This document shows positions 1 through 4,267 of a stretch of DNA of 5,913 bases, one piece after another. A program made the translations under genes and the position numbers. The DNA is from JAKAQB01 sp035702855. Lineage in GTDB: Bacteria > Actinomycetota > Acidimicrobiia > Acidimicrobiales > Palsa-688. Each line of letters starts with the position of its first letter. Position 1 is the stretch's first letter. The notes below the pieces were generated by a model. That model did no database searches, was not told where the DNA came from, and was given only the letters and a program-made list of their open reading frames with translations. The stretch covers positions 1 to 5,913 of the forward strand of contig DASSZM010000159.1 of NCBI GenBank assembly GCA_035702855.1, written 5' to 3'.

Positions 1-134
1 CGCCTAGGTGCGCCGCCCCGGCGCCGGCCGATGGCGGGGACGACCGCGAACTGCTGGTAGCTGTGGGCGACGTCGGCGAAGGCCGGCACGCCGAAGAGGA
101 GCGCGGCGCGCCGCTGATCCGATCCGTCGCCCAC
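1..134 (-). CDS. 5' end of a leftward gene of unknown function (partial)
   Basis: A minus-strand frame starts at a GTG at 134-132 and stays open to the left edge, giving about 44 residues, including the stretches ALLFGVPAFADVAHSYQQF and VVPAIGRRRGG. Nearly every codon ends in G or C until the last few at the window edge. The plus-strand frames over the same bases show a poorer third-position bias, which favours minus-strand coding. The peptide has a mildly hydrophobic stretch followed by a basic patch, but I recognise no family and assign no function. No good ribosome binding site precedes the GTG, so the start is tentative. If real, the gene is divergent from the GAF-EAL gene, and the roughly 100 bases between them would carry promoters for both. 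It could also be chance coding-like sequence in a GC-rich intergenic region. Confidence 0.35.
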   Translation of the reverse strand, partial: MGDGSDQRRAALLFGVPAFADVAHSYQQFAVVPAIGRRRGGAPR

Positions 135-166
135 CGACGGCCACCCGTACCCAGCAGGCGGGTCGC

Positions 167-193
167 TCAAGTTTCGGTGCGGGCTGCCGATGT
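167..193 (+). promoter_or_regulatory. Sigma-28 (FliA/WhiG-type) promoter
   Basis: TCAAGTTT (167-174), an 11-base spacer (175-185) and GCCGATGT (186-193) match the sigma-28 family consensus TAAAGTTT-N11-GCCGATAA at 13 of 16 positions with exactly the expected spacer. In a region this GC-rich an AAGTTT core is itself rare. Transcription would begin near 199-201, about 36 bases ahead of the GTG at 237 chosen for the GAF-EAL gene. A GTG at 201 in the same frame would then give an almost leaderless start. The known family members control flagellar and chemotaxis genes (FliA, SigD) or sporulation (WhiG). Which role applies here is inference. Confidence 0.55.
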
Positions 194-236
194 TACCGGT
201 GTGGGACCTTCGTCCAATTCGTCAACCGGGGGGACC

Positions 237-1568
237 GTGAGCGGCCTCGACGCGCCCTTCCCGGGGCTCGGCGAGGCGGTGGACCCTCTCCGGGTGATGC
301 AGCGGGTCGTGGACGAGGCGGTCGCCCTGGTCGAGGGCGCGGACGGGGCGGCGGTCGAGTTGGCGGACGCGGGCGGCATGACCTACGTGGCCGCTGCCGG
401 CCGCCTGGCCGGCTCGGTCGGCCTTCGCCTGGCCGCCGACGCCAGCCTCTCCGGCCTCGCCGTCCGTGCCCGGTCGGTCCTGCGCTGCGACGACTCGGAG
501 ACCGACCGGAGGGTGGACCGGGAGGCCTGCCGGAAGGTCGGCGTCCGGTCGATGATCTGCGTGCCGCTGCTTCGCGCCGACGCCGCCGTGGGGGTCCTGA
601 AGCTCAGCGCCGGCGAGCCGGCGGCGTTCGACGAGCGGGACGTGGCGACCCTACGCCGGCTGGCGGAATTCGTCGGCTTCGTCATCGACGCGGCGGCGTC
701 GCTCTCCGGCGCCGTCGCCTCCGCCCTGAGCACCGAGCCGGCCGTCAGCGGCGGCGACGAGGCTGCCATCGCCCGCTTCGTCGCCCGTGTGCTGGTGCCC
801 GCCGCCTCCCGCGACGCCCAGGCCCGGCGGCGGATCCGGCAGGTGATCGACGACGTCGCCTTCTTCCCGGTGTTCCAGCCCGTCGTCGATCTCGCCACCG
901 GCGCCACCGTCGGGGTCGAGGCGCTGACCCGCTTCACGCCGACCCCGCCGCGCGGGCCCGACTGCTGGTTCGCCGACGCCCACGCCGCCGGCCTCGGCCC
1001 CGAGCTGGAGCTGGCGACGCTCCGGGTCGCCCTCGGTCACCTCGAGCGGCTCCCCGAGGGGCTGGTTATGGCGGTCAACCTGAGCCCCGACGCCATCGCC
1101 CACCCCGACCTGGCCTCCCTGACCGGGGGCGTCGACCTGAGCCGGTTGACCATCGAGGTCACCGAGCACGCCGCCGTCGACGACTACGCCGAGCTCCGCC
1201 GCCTGCTGGCCCCCTTCCGCCGCCGCGGCGCCCGCCTGGCCGTCGACGACACCGGCGCCGGCTTCGCCAGCTTCTCCCACATCATCCAGCTGGCCCCCGA
1301 CATCATCAAGCTCGACCTCAACCTCACCCGGGGCATCGACCTGGACCCGGTCCGGCGCAGCCTCGCCACCGCCGTCGTGGCCTTCGCCGCCGACACCGGC
1401 TCCTCGGTCGTCGCCGAGGGGATCGAGACCGAACCCGAGTTGGGCGTGCTGCGGGGACTGCGCATCAGCCACGGGCAGGGCTACCTCCTCGGGCGGCCGG
1501 CCGCCCTCGCCGACCTCGACCTCCGCTCGCCTGCGGGCGCGTCGCCCCTGGCCCACATCGGGCGCTGA
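237..1568 (+). CDS. GAF-EAL domain cyclic-di-GMP phosphodiesterase
   Basis: This 443-residue protein, with no signal peptide or membrane segment, is predicted to hydrolyse c-di-GMP to linear pGpG in the cytoplasm. A GAF sensor domain lies at about residues 17-150 and a short helical linker at 155-205. The EAL domain covers about 210-430. Its expected metal- and substrate-binding residues are all present: Glu in VEALTR (228-230), Asn in NLS (281), Glu in IEVTE (307), the Asp pair in DDTGAG (337-338), Lys in IIKLD (358), Glu in AEGIET (394) and Gln in GQGY (414). Activity is therefore likely. There is no GGDEF domain, so it is a dedicated phosphodiesterase candidate, with GAF as the probable input for an unknown ligand. 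I chose GTG 237 because codon bias improves there and a G6A tract lies just upstream, although that spacing is short. In-frame GTGs at 201 and 63 are alternatives; 63 lies upstream of the promoter. The gene converges on the LCP gene with a 19-base gap. Confidence 0.93.
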   Translation: MSGLDAPFPGLGEAVDPLRVMQRVVDEAVALVEGADGAAVELADAGGMTYVAAAGRLAGSVGLRLAADASLSGLAVRARSVLRCDDSETDRRVDREACRKVGVRSMICVPLLRADAAVGVLKLSAGEPAAFDERDVATLRRLAEFVGFVIDAAASLSGAVASALSTEPAVSGGDEAAIARFVARVLVPAASRDAQARRRIRQVIDDVAFFPVFQPVVDLATGATVGVEALTRFTPTPPRGPDCWFADAHAAGLGPELELATLRVALGHLERLPEGLVMAVNLSPDAIAHPDLASLTGGVDLSRLTIEVTEHAAVDDYAELRRLLAPFRRRGARLAVDDTGAGFASFSHIIQLAPDIIKLDLNLTRGIDLDPVRRSLATAVVAFAADTGSSVVAEGIETEPELGVLRGLRISHGQGYLLGRPAALADLDLRSPAGASPLAHIGR

Positions 1569-1587
1569 ACCGCCCGATCCGGATCGC

Positions 1588-2772
1588 TCAGCAGGGCGTC
1601 GGGTCGTAGGAGGCGGCCGTGCGGTCCTGGACGATCGAGCCCAGCGGCGCCTGGGGAGCCCCGGGCACGACGACGCCCTTCGAACCGGTGGTCGTCGACG
1701 ACGTCGACGTCGGGGTCCCGGAGGACGAGGATCCGCTCGCCGCCGAGCCGCTCGCCGCCGAGGTGCCCGTGTGGTGCGCCGAGGCGCCCGCCGCGTTGGC
1801 GGTGCCTGCGGCGCTGCCGGCAGTGACCGCGGCGTCCCACTTGGCGATCGTGGCGTCGTCGAGGTGGGCGACGGGATACAGCACGTCGCCGTACTGCCCG
1901 TCGTTGTTGACGATCTGGGTCGGCAACGTGAAGGTGGCGAGGCTGGACGAACCCAGGCCACGGAAGGCCCGGGCGAGTTGCAACAAGGTGCCGACCCCGA
2001 GACCCTTGTCGACGGTGACGTCCTTCACGGCGGTGCTGATGAAGCGGTTGAGGCGCAGCGGGTTGCCGAGGAGGCTGCCCTGCACCCGCCTGACGGCCGC
2101 CCGGAGGAACGCCTGCTGGCGCTTGATCCGACCGAACGCGCCACTCGGGTCGTACTGCCAGACCCCGCCCTTGTCGTAGGAGAAGAAGCGGCTCCGCACG
2201 AGCGCCAGCGCCTGCTTGCCGTCCAGACGGACGCAGCCGGCGTGCGGCACCGACAACCCGGACATGGTGTCGCGCGTCGGGTAGGGGAAGTGCAGCCGCA
2301 CCCCACCCAGCGCGTTGACCATGGATGCGACACCCTGGAAGTTGATCTGGATGTAGTGCTGGATGTGGATCCCGAGGTCCTGCTCGACGGTGGCGACCAT
2401 GTCGGCGGGACCGTTGACGAGGGCATCGCTGATCTTGTTGGGGCCGCTGGCGCCGACGATGGGACCGAAGTAGTCGTAGGGGACCGAGAGCAGCGCCGCC
2501 CGGCCGGTGCGCGGGTCGACCCGGGCGACGATCATGGTGTCGGCCCGCTGACCGCCGCCCTGGGAGTCCTCGCCGACCAGCAGCACGTTGAACGGGCCGC
2601 TGGCGGGGGTCGATCGCACCGACCCGCCGGCCGGGTCACCCCCCGCCCCGCTGGTCTGCAGCGTCGGGATGCTCACCCGGTGGACCCGTCCGAGCTGGTA
2701 GCGGAGGTAGCCATAGCTGGCGCCGGCCGCCACGAGCGCCAGCGCCACGACGACCGTCATCGCGGCGAGCAC
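1588..2772 (-). CDS. LytR-CpsA-Psr (LCP) family cell-wall glycopolymer transferase
   Basis: LCP enzymes move undecaprenyl-pyrophosphate-linked glycopolymers (teichoic acids, arabinogalactan, capsule) onto peptidoglycan outside the membrane. In this 394-residue product a transmembrane anchor covers about 5-22 and the LCP domain about 61-235. Visible motifs are NVLLVGEDS (62-70), RADTM (76-80), NKI (112-114), LDGKQAL (183-189), VRSRF (192-196) and a KRQQ block (217-220). The normally conserved PRD reads PYD (98-100), so one active-site Arg is Tyr. Residues 316-365 form an Ala/Ser/Gly/Thr-rich linker, and the protein ends in DPTPC, with Cys394 a possible disulfide partner of Cys180. GTG 2772 is the first usable start. 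However, the frame is open upstream to a TGA at 2913-2911 and encodes a basic stretch (PRRRPLRRRRWPRR) suited to a cytoplasmic tail, so the real start may lie upstream. The gene is divergent from the L,D-transpeptidase gene. Confidence 0.93.
   Translation of the reverse strand: MLAAMTVVVALALVAAGASYGYLRYQLGRVHRVSIPTLQTSGAGGDPAGGSVRSTPASGPFNVLLVGEDSQGGGQRADTMIVARVDPRTGRAALLSVPYDYFGPIVGASGPNKISDALVNGPADMVATVEQDLGIHIQHYIQINFQGVASMVNALGGVRLHFPYPTRDTMSGLSVPHAGCVRLDGKQALALVRSRFFSYDKGGVWQYDPSGAFGRIKRQQAFLRAAVRRVQGSLLGNPLRLNRFISTAVKDVTVDKGLGVGTLLQLARAFRGLGSSSLATFTLPTQIVNNDGQYGDVLYPVAHLDDATIAKWDAAVTAGSAAGTANAAGASAHHTGTSAASGSAASGSSSSGTPTSTSSTTTGSKGVVVPGAPQAPLGSIVQDRTAASYDPTPC
1733..1762 (-). repeat. Perfect tandem 15-bp duplication inside the LCP gene
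   Basis: CCGCTCGCCGCCGAG occurs twice head to tail (1733-1747 and 1748-1762). It is in frame and encodes the pentapeptide SAASG twice in the low-complexity C-terminal linker of the LCP protein. This looks like a recent slippage duplication that lengthens a flexible segment without disturbing the catalytic domain. Confidence 0.8.
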
Positions 2773-2913
2773 CCGTCTGGGCCACCGCCGGCGACGTAGC
2801 GGGCGGCGGCGCGGCGCGATGCCGCGTTTGTCGAAATCGTCAGCCGTGCCGTCGACGGTAGCCCCGGCCCCGCCCGTACATCGCGCGCCCAGCGTCGGGC
2901 GGGGGCGCGATCA

Positions 2914-2926
2914 GCACGGACCGTGC
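2914..2926. promoter_or_regulatory. 13-bp perfect inverted repeat in a divergent gap (possible operator)
   Basis: GCACGG-A-CCGTGC is a perfect 6-bp inverted repeat around one central base. It lies between the LCP gene (leftward) and the L,D-transpeptidase gene (rightward), about 92 bases before the ATG of the latter. A dimeric regulator could bind it and affect either gene. No confident -35 and -10 pair was found beside it, and short GC palindromes occur by chance, so the operator role is inference. Confidence 0.25.
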
Positions 2927-3000
2927 CGGAGGTGAAACTCCCCGATCGACCGTTTCGAGTGGTCGCCGGACCGCCGGCCAGGCTCGGAACCCAGGCTCGC

Positions 3001-3006
3001 AAGGAG
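3001..3006 (+). promoter_or_regulatory. Ribosome binding site of the L,D-transpeptidase gene
   Basis: AAGGAG ends 11 bases before ATG 3018, in an otherwise GC-rich leader. It supports ATG 3018 as the start and shows that the 5' end of this frameshifted gene still has translation signals. Confidence 0.6.
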
Positions 3007-3017
3007 ACGCGGCTCGC

Positions 3018-3672
3018 ATGTCCCCCGCAGCAAGAGATGCGGCGCCGCAGCGCCTCGTCCACGGCCTGGTGCGCACCCTCGAGGTGCTGCTCGTGGGGGC
3101 GGTCGGGATCGGTGGCGCCTTCGGCGGGCTCCGCCTCTACGACACCCTGCAGCAGCACCCGGGCGCCGCCCGGGCCGGCAGTCCGGCCCGCCACGACGGG
3201 CTGCCCGGCTACACCTCGATCCGGCCGTTGCTGTGGCCCGCCCTGCTCGCGGCGGAGGAGGCGCCGGACCAATCCGGTCCGCTACACCTACGCCCTGGTC
3301 TCCCAGGATCTCCCGGAGTCGCTCACCCTCTGGCACGACGGCACCGACGTCTACACGTCGGTCGCCAACACCGGCATGGCGTCGAGGCCGACCCCGACGG
3401 GGACGCACTTCGTCTACCGCCGCTTCCAGTCGACCACGATGGCGGGCAGCAACCCCGACGGGAGCTACTACGGCGACCACGGGGTGCGGTGGGTCAACTA
3501 TTTCGACGGTGGCGTCGCCATCCACGGCTTCGTCCGCGCGTCCTACGGGTTCCCCCAGAGCCTGGGCTGCGTCGAGCTGCCCATCGCCCACGCCGCGGTC
3601 GCCTGGCGGTGGATCCACTACGGCACGGTCGTGACGGTCCTGCCGGGGCCCCACTCGACACCGGCGACCTGA
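3018..3672 (+). pseudogene. L,D-transpeptidase (YkuD family), interrupted by a one-base frameshift
   Basis: YkuD enzymes make 3-3 peptidoglycan cross-links outside the membrane with a catalytic Cys. The first frame (from ATG 3018) encodes a short basic N-terminus, a membrane anchor at about residues 20-38 and a linker ending near AAEEAPD (residue 84). The catalytic domain continues in the frame one base ahead, from about 3268: NPVRYTYALVSQDLPESL, then the active-site His in AIHGF (3523-3525) and Cys in QSLGCVELP (3568-3570), ending at TGA 3672. Removing one base near 3264-3272 would give an intact 217-residue protein. The codon bias switches frame at the same place. The motif reads SLGC where many YkuD proteins have SHGC. 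An assembly error, a real recent mutation or, less likely, programmed frameshifting could explain the break. As written, translation would run in the first frame to a stop at 3818 without the catalytic domain. Confidence 0.85.
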
Positions 3673-3677
3673 CCTCT

Positions 3678-3713
3678 GGGCGACGGGCCCACCGGCGCCG
3701 GGCCCAGCTGCCC
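3678..3713. terminator. Hairpin in a convergent gap, probable bidirectional terminator
   Basis: GGGCCC (3685-3690) and GGGCCC (3700-3705) form a 6-bp GC stem around a 9-base loop. An outer GGGC/GCCC pairing (3678-3681 with 3710-3713) extends it across a small internal loop. It fills the 43-base gap between the stops of the L,D-transpeptidase gene and the leftward membrane-protein gene, where a shared terminator is expected. There is no T tract on either side, so classic intrinsic termination is uncertain. Confidence 0.4.
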
Positions 3714-3715
3714 GC

Positions 3716-4132
3716 TCAGGCCCGGCGACGCCGGCCGGCCGGCCGAGGCCCGACCCGCCGGCGGCCGGCGGCCCAGCCCCCGACCGCCGCCACCGCCACC
3801 GCCGTCAGACCGCCGTAGATCCAGAGGACGGCCACCGGCCAACTGAGGGACTCGCCGACGACGACCAGGCGGCGGATCACGTCCGCGACCACCAGCGTGA
3901 CCACCGCGAGGATCCCGGCCCCGGCGGCGGTCGGCCCCCGCCGGGGTCGTCCCCTCCGGGCGACGATGCCCGCGACGAAGAACGCCGCCAGCACGACCGT
4001 CCCGGGCACCATCCACCACAGCCCGGGCTGGTCGATCATCGGCCGACCGCCCCAGGCCTCCTCGGCGGCCAGCGTCGGCACGGAGACCACCAGCGCCACC
4101 AGGGCGCCACGGATCGGGCCGGAGAGCGACAT
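3716..4132 (-). CDS. Small membrane protein with four predicted helices, function unknown
   Basis: This 138-residue protein starts at ATG 4132 with a weak purine-rich GAGAGA upstream. Hydrophobic segments lie at about residues 8-24, 37-58, 68-87 and 97-121. Short basic loops (ARRGRPRRG at 58-66, RR at 87-88) and a strongly basic C-terminal tail (GRRRVGPRPAGRRRRA) separate or follow them, so the tail and the 58-67 loop are probably cytoplasmic. An acidic and aromatic stretch, EEAWGGRPMIDQPGLWW (24-40), links the first two helices and probably faces outside. I recognise no catalytic motif or named family. The length and layout resemble the many small uncharacterised actinobacterial integral membrane proteins. 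It converges on the L,D-transpeptidase gene and diverges from the pseudokinase gene, with a 135-base gap that would hold both promoters. The coding call rests on consistent codon bias and a sensible membrane topology. Confidence 0.72.
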   Translation of the reverse strand: MSLSGPIRGALVALVVSVPTLAAEEAWGGRPMIDQPGLWWMVPGTVVLAAFFVAGIVARRGRPRRGPTAAGAGILAVVTLVVADVIRRLVVVGESLSWPVAVLWIYGGLTAVAVAAVGGWAAGRRRVGPRPAGRRRRA

Positions 4133-4205
4133 CCGCCGAGTCTCTCAGCTGCGGCTGCCCGACCGATGGCGGACCCGCGGGCGCCGCCGCCCCCACGGTC
4201 CGCGT

Positions 4206-4232
4206 TTGACCGGGCGGTGCCCTGGCTACAAG
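4206..4232 (+). promoter_or_regulatory. Possible housekeeping-sigma promoter of the pseudokinase gene
   Basis: TTGACC (4206-4211) matches the -35 consensus well, and TACAAG (4227-4232) is a fair -10 element. The 15-base spacer is shorter than the preferred 17. The start of transcription would fall near 4239, leaving a leader of about 30 bases that includes the Shine-Dalgarno site. The position between two divergent genes is right, but the short spacer keeps this tentative. Confidence 0.33.
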
Positions 4233-4255
4233 GAGTCGGACCGCTGGGAGCGAAC

Positions 4256-4261
4256 AGGAGG
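4256..4261 (+). promoter_or_regulatory. Strong Shine-Dalgarno site that sets the pseudokinase start
   Basis: AGGAGG lies six bases before ATG 4268 and is the best ribosome binding site in the window. It fixes the start of the kinase-like protein and indicates that the gene is translated. Confidence 0.8.
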
Positions 4262-4267
4262 CGGCGC

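Noticed and set aside
1575..1586. Perfect 12-bp palindrome CGATCCGGATCG in the convergent gap between the GAF-EAL and LCP genes, considered as a terminator.
   Set aside because: It has no separate loop, would leave only a 4-bp stem, and has no T tract. It may be chance.
8..1609. A long plus-strand frame overlapping the whole GAF-EAL gene.
   Set aside because: The product is an Arg/Gly/Pro-rich run with no domain, while another frame gives a complete GAF-EAL protein with all catalytic residues.
651..1961. A long minus-strand open frame (about 436 codons) across the GAF-EAL gene and the end of the LCP gene.
   Set aside because: It is antisense to two well-supported genes, its peptide is low-complexity Gly/Asp/Val and Arg/Pro, and it reflects the scarcity of stop codons in GC-rich DNA.
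2879..2881. ATG at 2881-2879 on the minus strand as the start of the LCP protein.
   Set aside because: It is out of frame with the LCP gene and meets a TGA after 13 codons. It would work only with a frameshift, for which there is no other sign.
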